Notes: a model not told the origin generated them from the letters alone. Counted from the stretch's first letter, positions 1 through 10,006 are shown. The stretch is DNA of 64,000 nt from Phlebotomus papatasi (GCF_024763615.1 NC_077222.1:95513417-95577416), one strand, 5' to 3'. Program-made: numbers and translations.

Positions 1-859
1 AACTTGTAATAAAATTCACTTACAGTTGGCATATACGACCGGTGGCCATTCATTGTTTTCATTATATAAGGTCAAATCTACTATTAATTAGTTCATTGGA
101 CCAAAATCACATGAATTGTATTTCAAATTGTTTGTACTCGGGTAATCTTGTAGTTTGTTTCATTCGAAGTTTTATTGGCTACTTTAGAGGTTATGTTCAA
201 TCTAACCTCACGCGCTAATAATTTACTTTTTAGCTAAGTAAAGGACTTTGGTTCACTATCTTATAAAATGTTGTAGACTTACCAGAAAGATCTTTATTTT
301 AATCTCGGTTTGAGAAAAAATCAATGCATTCTTTTAACCAAATGAGAGAATATAACCTTGATTTAGGAGGCAAATGTTAAAATAATGAAATTGGTTTTTC
401 GAGATTCAATATCGACGACTCAGAATATAAGTCGAACAACTCGATGATTTTTTACAAAAAAAATCGTTTTATTCGCTTTTTTGATACTTTATTATACCAT
501 CTACCTTCCCTGACTTGAAAGATAACTATTTTCAAAGTTATAGAAATTTTAAATCTCAAATCCTGTACTCTGTATTGAAATTATCAGCTTCGAATCGGTC
601 TCCTGTAAAATTTGCCTACTGCGAGTTGTTCGTTTCTTATTCTGAGCGGTCGATATGACCAATATAGCAAAAAAAAAACATCCTAATGAAATGTTTTGGA
701 ATATTCTATTAGGTTAGGAGGTATACAACAAAACCATTTTCAAATATAACCTTTTGATCAAATTTAGAATTTTGGTAGCCAACACTAAAGATGCCAAATA
801 AGTTTTTTTTTCTTTCAAAGCGAACAATTTAATGTAATAAGCATTAGAGGGCTTTTTGT
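1..859. other. AT-rich noncoding DNA
   Basis: No open frame, RNA gene or recognisable element is visible. The sequence is AT-rich with short homopolymer runs. It leads into the tandem array that follows, and its last bases already resemble a degraded unit of that array. Confidence 0.6.
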
Positions 860-2135
860 CGGAGTTCTCAATTTTAGGTTAAGACAAACACAACCTCACT
901 TTTTTAAATAGCTATTGAACTAAATTTATACTTCAATTGATTTTGGAAAGCATAACTTAATTTAAAGATTTCAGAAAAATTTTTCGTCTCAATTGACTGA
1001 AGTAAATTGCATTAGCAAGTCACCAGGAAACTCAATTTTTTAGGTTAGAATTAACACAACTCAGAGATTCAGAGATATCCAACAACCTTTTCTCTTCAAT
1101 TTATTTAAAGAAATTGTATGAAGGAAGTTTTCGGAGTGCTTAATTTTAAGTTTCGAATAAAGACAACCTCACTTTCAATTAAGTTTGGGAAGCACAACTT
1201 AATTTAAAGATATCCGAGAACCGTTTCGTCACAATTTATTAAAGGGAATTTCACTTACGAAGTGTTACGAAATGCTTAATTTTCAGGTTAGAATAAACAT
1301 GGCCTTACTTTTATGAATAACTGGAATAACTACTTAATTAAATTTAGATTTCATTTGATTTTCGGAAGCACAATTTCATCTTCAGACAATTTTTTAGCCA
1401 GAATTTATTGAATTTAGATATTGTATTTTGGAAGTTTATGGATTGGTTAAATTTTAGGTTAGAATTGACACAACCTCACATTTATAAATAGCTGCTACAT
1501 TTAGATTTCAAATAGATTTTGGGAGGCATAATTTTATCTAAAGGTTCCAGACAACCTTTCGTCCCATTTTAATGAGGGTAATAGTATCTTGGAAGGGTTT
1601 CGAAACGTTTTATTTTATGGTTAGAATTGATACAACCTCATTTATATTAATAGCAATTAAATTAAGATTTCAAATAGATTTTGGGGGCACAACTTTATCT
1701 AAAGGTTTCAGACAACCTTTTGTTCCAGTTTAATGAAAAAAATAGTATCCAAGAAGTATTTCGGCATGCTTCATTTTAGGGTTAGAATTGACACAACCTC
1801 ACTCTTATAAATAGCTACTACATTTAGATTTCAAACAAATTTTGGAAGGCGCACTTTGCTCTAAAGATTCCAGACAACCTTTCGTCAAAATTTAATGAAG
1901 GAAATCATATGTTGGAAGTATTTCAGAACGCTAAATTTTAAGGTTAGAATTTACACAACCTCCCTTTTTTATAAATAGTTAGTGAAATTAGATTTCAAGT
2001 AGATTTTCGGATGCCACAATTTAAACTAAAGATTCCAGTCAACTTTTTTGTTCCAATCTAATGAAGGAAATTGTATCCAGACGGTACTTCCCGGAGTGAT
2101 TCATTTTTAGGTTAGGACTAAGACAACCTCACTTT
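860..2135. repeat. Tandem array of a ~165-bp unit, about 8 diverged copies
   Basis: Each unit contains, in order, a TTTTAGGTTAGAAT-like start, ACACAACCTCACTTTTATAA, ATAGCTAC, TTTAGATTTCAAATAGATTT, TTGGGAGGCACAACTT, TAAAGATTCCAGACAACCTT, TCGTCCCAATTTAATGAAGG and a GTATCTTGGAAGTATTTCGG-like end. Unit starts lie near 878, 1042, 1148 (shortened), 1286, 1454, 1617, 1785, 1941 and 2109. Spacing is mostly 160-168 bp, with two shortened units. Copies differ by many substitutions and small indels, so the array is old. There is no coding frame. It behaves like a small satellite or minisatellite block about 370 bp upstream of the retrotransposon. Confidence 0.85.
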
Positions 2136-2503
2136 TCAAAAGAACCGCATTCATTTCAGTACGCTGTATGTGAGAAGATCTTGAATAAAGTTTTTCAAGA
2201 ACCTTTAACTATTAGACAAGGTATTTATATTTACAACGTTTAATTAATGAAATCAATTTAAAGATTATAGTCTTGCTCTCCTCGCGATGAAACACGAGTT
2301 CTGAGCTATAAAAAACATGAGAGAATGAAATATGTTGGTTAGATATTTCTCAAAACCTTTTAATAAATGACTAAAATGCTGAAAATTCGATGTGGCTCAT
2401 AAATTTGTTCGAATATCCAACGTTTATTTGGGAAGCTAATATACCTAACCAAAGCATTGGGGAATTTTGAAAATGTGTGACGATCGTTAGATCAATTTAT
2501 GCA
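2136..2503. other. Noncoding spacer before the retrotransposon
   Basis: AT-rich unique-looking DNA with no ORF or repeat that I can identify. It ends in the 5-bp sequence CAAAG (2504-2508), which is duplicated after the retrotransposon. Confidence 0.5.
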
Positions 2504-2508
2504 CAAAG

Positions 2509-2607
2509 TGTAACATTGAGGTTATAGAAATGTCAATAAAGCAGTTTTCGAAGTGACGCCTAACGCTTTGGATCGTCTTGTTGGTGCTCTCGAGATTACC
2601 TCTTACA
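2509..2607 (+). repeat. 5' LTR, 99 bp
   Basis: It starts TGTAACATTGAGG and ends ATTACCTCTTACA, and is identical to 6793-6891. An AATAAA polyadenylation hexamer lies at 2535-2540. No convincing TATA box is visible, so transcription is probably driven by an initiator-type promoter inside this very short LTR (inference). The gag-pol frame stays open back into the LTR up to an ATG at 2578, but that ATG is probably not used. Confidence 0.95.
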
Positions 2608-2625
2608 TGGTGTCAGAAGTGGACC
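2608..2625 (+). promoter_or_regulatory. Primer-binding site for minus-strand synthesis
   Basis: TGGTGTCAGAAGTGG starts immediately at the end of the 5' LTR. The leading TGG is the complement of the universal tRNA CCA end, as expected for a PBS. I cannot assign the tRNA species with certainty. Matching the 3' ends of the host tRNAs would decide it. Confidence 0.8.
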
Positions 2626-5600
2626 ATGCCAAACGAAAATACACAGAACACGATGGGAAACGTTGGATCTAATGAAGAATCAAGAAGGGTTCCTGTGAAA
2701 CCGCCCCCACCGATTGAATTGAGCAGCAACAACAAGGCCGCATGGGAGGCGTGGGAAAATGCTTTCCAATGGTACTCCATCGCAATAGAATTGGAAAAAC
2801 TCGCCCCCAAGATCCAAGTTGCTGTCTTTATGAGCGCTTTAGGAAGTGCCGTAAAGGATATATTCGACAATTTTGGATTGTCGGATGAGGAAAAATCTAA
2901 CCTCAATTTGGTTAGACAGAAGTTCCGAGAGTACTTTGCACCCAGCGAAAATGAAGTGTATGAGTCCTATAAGTTCTATACGATCACTCAGGATGATGGA
3001 GAAGGTATTGAGCAGTACATCACGAGAATCAAGGTGCAAGCAAATAAGTGCACCTTTCCGGCAACTGCAAAAGACAGATTGATTCGTGACAAATTGATTC
3101 ACGGCTTGAAGTCTAGTGCGATTCGGGAGGAACTGCTGCGAAAGTCTTCCTTGACTCTCGAACAAACGATCGCGACGTGTAAAAGCATGGAAAAAGCAGC
3201 TGAGCATGCGAAATCGATGGACAAAAATAATCCTGGATGTTCCAAAAACACTGAGAGTGAAGTATACACTGTTAGAAACGGGAATGCAAGTTCTTCGAAG
3301 AAGACTGCTCAAGAGGTTGTTTGTGACAAATGTAATTACAAACATGGACTCCGAAAGTGTCCAGCTTCTGGCCAAAAGTGTAATAAGTGTGGGAATAAGG
3401 GTCATTTCGCATCAGTATGCAAAAATAGAAAGAAAAAAGTGAAGCAGCTCGAAAAGGAGAGCGAAAGCTCGAGTGACGAAGATAGCGATACTGAACAGTT
3501 TTCGCTTAAAGTGCATTCGCTGAGTCGCGGTCGTGGCAAAGAAGATTGCTGGGAAAGTGTTATGGCAGTCCAAAAAGTGAAAATTCGTGTAAAAATTGAT
3601 ACTGGGGCCCAGTGCAATGTAATCACAAAGACCGCGCTCCAGAAATTGAGTGATTACTACGAAATAATGCCATCGAGAGTCAAGAGGCTGATCGCATTCA
3701 ATGGAGGTCACGTACCAGTGCATGGAAGGGTCCTATTGACGTGTAGGATTCGGAAGAAAATGATCCCTCTCTGGTTTCAAGTAGTAAAGGGCGACAGAAG
3801 CTGCATCATTGATGGGAAGTCTGCAGTGAAAGCTGGATTAATCGCCAGAATTGATCACTTTGAGGTTAAAGAGGACGTATTTGAAGGCCTAGGTACAGTA
3901 AAGAATGTTGTGTATAATGCAGAATTGGTTGATAACCCCAAATTTGTTATCCATCCAGCCCGAAATATTCCCTTTGCCGATAGGGAAGAAACGAAGAAAG
4001 AGGTCTTCAAGATGGTGGATGACAAAGTTACGGTGAAGGAGAATGAAGCCACAGACGCAGTCTCTCCCATGGTGGTGGTCAGGCGAAGAGGTAAAATTAG
4101 AATTTGCATTGACCTCACTGATGTTAATAAGAATATTAAGAGGAGACACTATCCCCTAACAGGAATAGATCAAGTGGCCGCGAATGTCTCAAAAAGTCGT
4201 TATTTTACGATTTTGGATTGCAAAAAGGGTTTTTGGCAAATTCGTTTGTCAGAAAAGACATCGAAGCTCTGCACATTCGCTACACCATGGGGAAGATTCA
4301 GATATTTAAGGATGCCGTTTGGACTGTGTTCAGCACCTGAAGTGTTCCAGAAAGTTATGATCGATCTCGTGGGAAACATTGAAGGAGTGGAAGTATCAAT
4401 GGATGACATTCTGATCCATGCACCTACCCTTGACAAGTTGAAAGAGATCACTGAAAAAGTCATTAGAATTCTGGATTCAAATGGCTTGAAGCTGAACAAA
4501 GAAAAATGTTGTTTCAACCAAACATCTGTGAAATTCCTAGGGCACATTCTTTCGGCTGACGGGTTGAGCCCAGATCCGGAAAAATTGCAAGCTATTGACA
4601 GACTGAAGGCGCCTACGGACAAAAAATCACTGCAGAGATTTTTAGGGATGATTACTTACGTTGGAAAATTTATCCCAAATCTGTCAGAGCACACAGCGCC
4701 ATTGCGAGAGTTGTTGAAAGGAGATCCCGTGTGGGATTGGACTGAGCATCAACAACGTGCCTTTTTGAAGCTGAAAAATTTTCTCAAGAATCCCCCAGTT
4801 TTGGCATTTTACGATGTAAACAAGCCAATGGTATTGTCAGTTGACAGTTCCGCAAATGCATTTGGAGCCGTTTTAATGCAAGAAAGAAGGCCTATAGCAT
4901 ATGCCACGAAAGCTCTGACTGATTGTCAACGAAACTGGCCGCAGATCGAGAAAGAAGCAGGAGCCATCAGGTTCGGCTGCCAGAAATTTCATGATTATAT
5001 TTGGGGCCACAAAATCGTAGTGGAATCAGACCACAAACCGTTGGAGACTATTTTTGCAAAGCCGTTGAACAAAGCTCCATTACGTCTGAGGCAGATCCTG
5101 CATGATGTGAAAGCTTACGATCTGACAGTGAAATACGTCAAGGGGACAAGGATTCCAATAGCAGACACCTTAAGCAGAGATTGTAGTTCTTTTTGCACTG
5201 ATTTCGAAGAGGACACTGAAGAGCTACATGTGAATGGTGCTACCTGCTTGACTGAAGCTGCGTTGGAGAGATATCAACAAGCAACTGCAAATGACCCGGC
5301 CTTGCAGAAGCTGAGAAAATTAATCCTGGAAGGATGGCCAGACAGTCGTGAAGAAGTGCCTAAAGTGATAAGGAATTACTTTACATTCCGCGATGAATTA
5401 TCCATTCTTGACGGGATAATTTTCAAGGGGGACCAAGTCGTCGTACCAGTCACTGAGCGTCAAAGAGTGATAAACGATATTCACGCGGGTCATGTGGGCA
5501 TCCAATCTTCGCTGCGTCGAGCACGTGATTTCTTGTATTGGCCGAACATGACTGCTGAAATCACCGCAAGAATTGAGAAGTGTCTCGTTTGTGAGAAAAA

Positions 5601-6675
5601 CCAAAGATCGAACCAAAAAGAGACGGTATTGATGAAGAGAGTTCCAGAATATCCTTTCGAGATTGTCGCTCTCGATTTTTTCACTCACCGAAAACGAGAA
5701 TACTTGCTGATAGTCGACTCATTTAGTGGATATTATGATTTCAAATTGATGACATCATCTACTAGCGCTGCGGTGATCTCATTCTTGAAGGATAAGTTTG
5801 CTGACCACGGAATCCCATTGGAAGTTCACACTGATGGAGGGCCCCAATTCACGTCGAAGGAGTTCAGGGACTTTGGGAAACAATGGGACTTCAAACACGT
5901 AGTTTCAAGCCCTTATTTTGCACGTTCTAATGGATTAGCAGAGCGTTACGTGCAAACTGCGAAGAACCTCCTGAAGAAGTGCCGCGAAGATGGACAAGAC
6001 ATCAAATTGGCATTATTGATGTCACGAAACACTCCTGGGAACGAACTGAGGTCACCGGCTGAGAGACTTTTTAGTCGAAAGACTAGAAATCCCCTGTGCA
6101 TGAATCGCAATCTCCTCGTTCCCAAGATCGCCGAAGACAATTCAGAACGACTGCAGGAGCAACGTAACCGACAGAAGAAAAATGCAGATATGGGAGCAAA
6201 ATCTTTCGACAAGTTAGCTGAAGGAACTCGTGTCAGGGTTCAAGAGAGAGATAATGCTTGGGTAACGGGCACAATTCAAAGTCAGCAGACCGAAAGGTCA
6301 TACAATGTGCAACTGGATGATGGTCGCCTGATCCGTAGAAATCGCCACTTTCTCCATGAGACAAAAGTTGAGAAGCCAATATTGCCTCCAGTGCCAGCGA
6401 GTTTGCCCGTTTCACCAACACCTGCTAGAGATTCATCGAGTTGTAATACTTCTGTCAGGAGTGAGGAAATTGCATCCGGCGTTCCAACTACTCCGGAGAT
6501 GGGTTCACCAGTGTTACATAGGGAGAATGAGATGCGAGGGACTCTATCAGATCCTCTTGCAACACCAGTAGCAGCCAAATCCCATCCGGATCCTGCGCCA
6601 TCACCTGTACCTCCGGCAATGATCACCACCCGATCAGGCAGAGTAATTAAACCCCCAGATAGATTGAATCTTTAA
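2626..6675 (+). CDS. gag-pol: Retrotransposon Gag-Pol polyprotein
   Basis: This is a single frame of 1,349 codons. I take the ATG at 2626, just after the PBS, rather than the in-frame ATG at 2578 inside the LTR. Residues 1-230 are Gag-like. Residues 233-265 hold two zinc knuckles, one a variant CX2CX3HX4C and one a standard CX2CX4HX4C. The aspartic protease motif DTGA begins at D325. Reverse transcriptase covers about 450-640, with ILDCKKGFWQI at D531, RMPFGLCSAP, and a catalytic motif SMDD at 591-594 in place of the usual YxDD. RNase H spans about 735-860 (D740, an acidic EKEAG near 775, D802). Integrase has a zinc site H953/H956/C986/C989 and a catalytic core D1017, D1070, E1106, with exactly 35 residues between the last two. 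A C-terminal SYNVQLDDG..RRNR segment resembles the tail of Mag-like elements. Gag and Pol share one frame with no frameshift or stop. The products make virus-like particles, copy the RNA into DNA and integrate it. This copy looks competent unless the SMDD motif is damaging. Confidence 0.95.
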   Translation: MPNENTQNTMGNVGSNEESRRVPVKPPPPIELSSNNKAAWEAWENAFQWYSIAIELEKLAPKIQVAVFMSALGSAVKDIFDNFGLSDEEKSNLNLVRQKFREYFAPSENEVYESYKFYTITQDDGEGIEQYITRIKVQANKCTFPATAKDRLIRDKLIHGLKSSAIREELLRKSSLTLEQTIATCKSMEKAAEHAKSMDKNNPGCSKNTESEVYTVRNGNASSSKKTAQEVVCDKCNYKHGLRKCPASGQKCNKCGNKGHFASVCKNRKKKVKQLEKESESSSDEDSDTEQFSLKVHSLSRGRGKEDCWESVMAVQKVKIRVKIDTGAQCNVITKTALQKLSDYYEIMPSRVKRLIAFNGGHVPVHGRVLLTCRIRKKMIPLWFQVVKGDRSCIIDGKSAVKAGLIARIDHFEVKEDVFEGLGTVKNVVYNAELVDNPKFVIHPARNIPFADREETKKEVFKMVDDKVTVKENEATDAVSPMVVVRRRGKIRICIDLTDVNKNIKRRHYPLTGIDQVAANVSKSRYFTILDCKKGFWQIRLSEKTSKLCTFATPWGRFRYLRMPFGLCSAPEVFQKVMIDLVGNIEGVEVSMDDILIHAPTLDKLKEITEKVIRILDSNGLKLNKEKCCFNQTSVKFLGHILSADGLSPDPEKLQAIDRLKAPTDKKSLQRFLGMITYVGKFIPNLSEHTAPLRELLKGDPVWDWTEHQQRAFLKLKNFLKNPPVLAFYDVNKPMVLSVDSSANAFGAVLMQERRPIAYATKALTDCQRNWPQIEKEAGAIRFGCQKFHDYIWGHKIVVESDHKPLETIFAKPLNKAPLRLRQILHDVKAYDLTVKYVKGTRIPIADTLSRDCSSFCTDFEEDTEELHVNGATCLTEAALERYQQATANDPALQKLRKLILEGWPDSREEVPKVIRNYFTFRDELSILDGIIFKGDQVVVPVTERQRVINDIHAGHVGIQSSLRRARDFLYWPNMTAEITARIEKCLVCEKNQRSNQKETVLMKRVPEYPFEIVALDFFTHRKREYLLIVDSFSGYYDFKLMTSSTSAAVISFLKDKFADHGIPLEVHTDGGPQFTSKEFRDFGKQWDFKHVVSSPYFARSNGLAERYVQTAKNLLKKCREDGQDIKLALLMSRNTPGNELRSPAERLFSRKTRNPLCMNRNLLVPKIAEDNSERLQEQRNRQKKNADMGAKSFDKLAEGTRVRVQERDNAWVTGTIQSQQTERSYNVQLDDGRLIRRNRHFLHETKVEKPILPPVPASLPVSPTPARDSSSCNTSVRSEEIASGVPTTPEMGSPVLHRENEMRGTLSDPLATPVAAKSHPDPAPSPVPPAMITTRSGRVIKPPDRLNL

Positions 6676-6781
6676 AAATGAATTTCCATTTGCTTCATTG
6701 TTGAACTCATTAAGTTTGAATTCCACTAATTACTTTTCAATTGCTTTATTATATATTATATTAAACTGAATTAATAACTAT

Positions 6782-6792
6782 AAAAAGGGAGA
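6782..6792 (+). promoter_or_regulatory. Polypurine tract
   Basis: AAAAAGGGAGA lies directly against the TG of the 3' LTR, the position expected for the plus-strand primer of an LTR retroelement. Confidence 0.88.
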
Positions 6793-6891
6793 TGTAACAT
6801 TGAGGTTATAGAAATGTCAATAAAGCAGTTTTCGAAGTGACGCCTAACGCTTTGGATCGTCTTGTTGGTGCTCTCGAGATTACCTCTTACA
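6793..6891 (+). repeat. 3' LTR, 99 bp
   Basis: It is base-for-base the same as the 5' LTR by eye, with its AATAAA at 6819-6824, which can serve as the polyadenylation signal of the element RNA. It is followed by the target duplication CAAAG (6892-6896). Confidence 0.95.
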
Positions 6892-6896
6892 CAAAG

Positions 6897-8499
6897 TGTG
6901 GCTATAATTTGGCTTGCATTAATGCAAATGATGTCTCAACCTTAATTGTTTCTAATTAATATGATGGTGTTGTTACTCTTGGGGGCGCGTGATGGTGAAG
7001 GTGTTCATGGGGGGCGGATTTGTTGGTTGTTTTTTTCTCCCAGTTTTTAGTTGTTTTTTTTTCCATACCATCTGGCATGTCTGGGTGAAAATTCTTTGTC
7101 CGTGGGTTCATGTTGGTCGTCTGAAAAGGAATCCACGGGGCAAAATGATGAACCACAAGAGTGCCCCATACAAAGAACATATATATAAGCTCGCGGTGGA
7201 GTGTTGTGTGTCATCAAAAACCACACAGGGCATTAATAATAATATTTTTTCTCTTGAATGTGTGAGAGAACCATAAGGAGTTCTTTGGGAGAAGATAAAC
7301 TCGTCTCTTTTAAGCGGTTGAGTTGTTAAATATAATAAAAAAAGAGACTTTATATGTTCGTAAAGTGTAAAAAAAGAGATTCCAATGACCGGATTTTTAC
7401 AGTGTGCTCGTGGATGGGTTAATTAATGAGAATTCATTAAACATTTTTAATGCATAAAATGTACTTAAAAAAAAGGAAATTAATTTCGTATGTGCAACAC
7501 CCTATTTTGTGTCAGCACTCCACTGATATTATATTAAAAAAAAATGTTTATTTGCATTTATATATTTGTTACTTTGGACAGACTGGTGGAGCAATTTCCT
7601 CCCTGGGTTTTGTTGAATCGCGGGGTTCAGAGACTGACGTCAGCACAAGACAAACAAAGGCAAACGCACGAAGGAACGAAAAAAAAACATAGATTTAGTA
7701 TGTTGAAACCCATTGCTGGCTGTAATTGCATTTCCTATTGATGAATTCAGAAAGGCACCAGTATTAAACAGCGATAACAGGCTTAAGAGGAGAGAGCTTT
7801 TTTCGGGGTGAATTGTAGCATAAGTACTTTGCGGAAAATCCTAAATAGTTGTTAGGCAAATGATCATGAGCAGAACTTTATGGTCGTACGGAATCGTTTA
7901 AATTTTTGTCTAAATGAGTCACTTCCAGAGAAAGCTGGTATACGCTCTCTGGTCGTTGAAAGTGCTCCTCTGTTATGTCGGAGCTGTGGGGGCCTTCGGG
8001 GTATGAATTTTCATGTGGTGGCAGTCACACAGCGGAAATACGACGAATATTTACTTGGAAGAATGTATTATCATGCAAATAGATAAAGTGTATATGCGCA
8101 ATTTGAATTATTTTATTACTAAAAAAGCATGGGGGAGAGAAAGATATTATTGTTCTCTCCAAAAAAAAAACTTTATTTCACATCTTTTCCAATAATCATG
8201 CCTTTTTGTACCTATATAATCCTTATTAATATGCATTTGAAGTGACTAAAATGGTAAAAGAAAAATATATATGCACTAAATTTATTTGGTTTTTATCAAA
8301 CATAAAATATTTTAATTAATTCTGCGGTTTTAATTTGTATATTTTATAAAATTCACAAATTCATTTTTGCATAATCGAAATCCTCCATGTCTATAATTAT
8401 GCGACCACCTGCGTAATGTTAAAATTGTTTTTCTCGGAAATGGTATTTTTTATTATCTTTTGTATTTAAAATGACAATAGATATTAACGAGAAAAATAG
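6897..8499. other. Noncoding DNA with a possible core promoter near 7182
   Basis: There is no convincing gene here. The part from 6970 to 7320 is less AT-rich than its surroundings and looks unique. TATATAAG (7182-7189) is followed 29 bp later by TCATCA (7211-7216), a spacing that suits a TATA box with an initiator. It could be a distal promoter for the downstream ZSWIM gene or chance in AT-rich DNA. The remaining sequence, including short frames around 7450-7740 and 7880-8195, shows no recognisable protein. Confidence 0.35.
7182..7216 (+). promoter_or_regulatory. Candidate TATA box plus initiator
   Basis: TATATAAG at 7182 and a TCATCA initiator-like hexamer at 7211. There is no transcript evidence. 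This is the best core-promoter match upstream of the ZSWIM gene that I noticed, and it lies in a locally GC-richer, repeat-free stretch. Confidence 0.2.
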
Positions 8500-8890
8500 T
8501 TCATTTGGAAATATTTAAATGGGAGAAGATCTTTATATTTTAGTACATTCATGTACTAAACAGATTGATGAATAAATTCAATTTGTGTAAAGTAGTAATA
8601 AATCAGACAGAAAGTGCTAAACTGTTTAAGAAAATAGTGGTTGTTCATTGGAAATATTTACATGGGAGAAGATCTTTCTATTTTAGTACTTACATGTACT
8701 AAACAGATTGATGATAAAATTCAATTTTGTGTAGAATAATCAGAAACTGTCAAAGAAAAATAGTAGGTTTTCATTGGAAATATTTAAATGGGAGAGAACT
8801 TTGTATTTTAGTACATCTATGTACTAATGAAATTGATGATAAAATTCAATATGGGTAAAATATTAATGATTAGGACACAAAATGTTAAAC
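8500..8890. repeat. Three tandem copies of a ~125-145-bp unit carrying TTTAGTAC palindromes
   Basis: Units start near 8500, 8644 and 8770 with TCATTGGAAATATTTAAATG, then GGGAGAAGATCTTT, then a palindromic TTTAGTACAT..ATGTACTAA segment (8539-8560, 8682-8703, 8807-8827), then GATTGATGATAAAATTCAAT. Copies are well conserved compared with the array at 860-2135. Confidence 0.85.
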
Positions 8891-9067
8891 ATCGTCAACA
8901 AACATGGTTTTACAGATTCTCATTTGGTTCACGGGTATATCGTTTAATTTCTCAATTTTAGTACAGGATAAATATGACGTAATTATCATACGATGGAGGC
9001 ATAATGCGATTTCCAATAATCTAAACGTTTATGAATTTTCAATTCTATTCGAAAAACTAAATTTGCA

Positions 9068-9712
9068 GGGTTAGCATAAATGTACTAAATTTTAGCATAG
9101 TTGCATGCAAGCGCCAAGATCAAGTTTGAAATGGAATATTTTTAATACAAATTGATTTTTTTGTTACTTCTTTTTAAGGAGTGTGGCTTGGAACTTTGTA
9201 AAGATAGTTTATCGTTTTTATTCTCTCTGCAATCAATCTTAATGTACATTTTAACACTAAACCTACCGATCGTTTTTGGTCGTTTTTCCTAATGCGCTCA
9301 GTCAAATAACAGACCCCGGAAAGATACTCAACAAATTTTTCTTGGGGAAGAAGAAAAAATTAAAATTTAAACATTGAAAAATATGTTACATGATGAGTTA
9401 GTTAATTTTGAAAAGATTTTAAACTGGTCAATTTAACCGGGTCTTGGTAGGTTTAGTGTTAATATGAACAAAATGTAGATATAGCTTTGGAAAATATTTC
9501 GGCCACCGTGATTTTCATAGTTCCTTGTCCTTCCGGAATTCTTACAAAGTTTTTTTTTTCATATCATCTCGTTCGTAGAAGCGTCTTTTTTTTGTTTTTT
9601 TGCATTATGTAATCTCTAGAGTATGCAAAAACTAAAAAAAAATATATGGAATTTTGAGGAACAAGAGAAGTGGCCGAAATTGCAAGCTGGCCGAAATTTA
9701 GTACAGTTCCCC
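9068..9712. mobile_element. GGGGAA-family non-autonomous element, split by a piggyBac-like MITE
   Basis: The right end reads ..TTTAGTACAGTTCCCC followed by TA (9713-9714). The left end near 9068 (GGGTTAGCATAAATGTACTA) is more diverged. The interior aligns in reverse orientation with 11725-12057: both share TTTATCG.TTT..TTCTCT, ATTTCGGCCACC, TTCCTTG.CCTTCCGGAATTC and GGCCGAAATTGCAAGCTGG. The copy is interrupted at 9255-9458 by a TTAA-flanked element, so the host element is the older of the two. There is no transposase frame. Confidence 0.7.
9255..9458. mobile_element. piggyBac-like MITE, 204 bp
   Basis: Terminal inverted repeats CACTAAACCTACC and GGTAGGTTTAGTG are perfect over 13 bp. They are flanked on both sides by TTAA (9251-9254 and 9459-9462), the target duplication typical of piggyBac transposons. 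There is no ORF. It sits inside the element at 9068-9712. Confidence 0.85.
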
Positions 9713-9853
9713 TATCACCGTCCTTAAAAGATATTTTTATTAACTTTGTTATTAATATTCTTATTAATTTTCGCTAATAAGCATTTAAGTGCGATATTCG
9801 TATCTTTTAAACACGGAATATTTAAATTTAGAGTTTTATGTACTAATTAATTA

Positions 9854-10006
9854 AAAGGTAGAATTGGCCCGCAAAAATTGGTTTAAATTTACTTGGAGCA
9901 GTAATATGAAAAATTAATGATATTTCCATTATTTTTTTTAATGTGAAAACATAATTATGCTGTTGTTCAATTCAAAGCAATTTTTGCGGGCTAAGTATAC
10001 CTTTTT
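9854..10006. mobile_element. Short MITE with GCCCGCAAAAATTG inverted repeats
   Basis: The left arm AAGGTAGAATTGGCCCGC continues AAAAATTG. The right arm CAATTTTTGCGGGCTAAGTA continues TACCTTT. The arms pair over about 26 bp with a few mismatches. No clear target duplication and no frame. Confidence 0.65.

Larger units (their letters stand above)
2509..6891 (+). mobile_element. Complete Ty3/Gypsy LTR retrotransposon (Mag-like)
   Basis: The element is 4,383 bp with 99-bp direct LTRs (TG..CA) that I find identical over their whole length. It is flanked by the 5-bp duplication CAAAG (2504-2508 and 6892-6896). A primer-binding site directly follows the 5' LTR and a polypurine tract directly precedes the 3' LTR. 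A single uninterrupted gag-pol frame fills the interior in the order zinc knuckles, protease, reverse transcriptase, RNase H, integrase, which is the Ty3/Gypsy order. There is no env-like frame. Very short LTRs, two zinc knuckles and a fused gag-pol are known traits of the Mag lineage, so I infer Mag or a close relative. Identical LTRs and an intact frame indicate a recent insertion. The whole copy lies outside the ZSWIM coding exons. Confidence 0.95.

Noticed and set aside
2578..2625. In-frame ATG inside the 5' LTR as gag start
   Set aside because: It lies upstream of the primer-binding site and would translate the LTR and PBS. The ATG at 2626 directly after the PBS is more plausible.
2613..6629. 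Minus-strand and alternative-frame ORFs across the gag-pol region
   Set aside because: They are shadows of the strong gag-pol frame and carry no recognisable domains. No separate env or accessory gene is supported.
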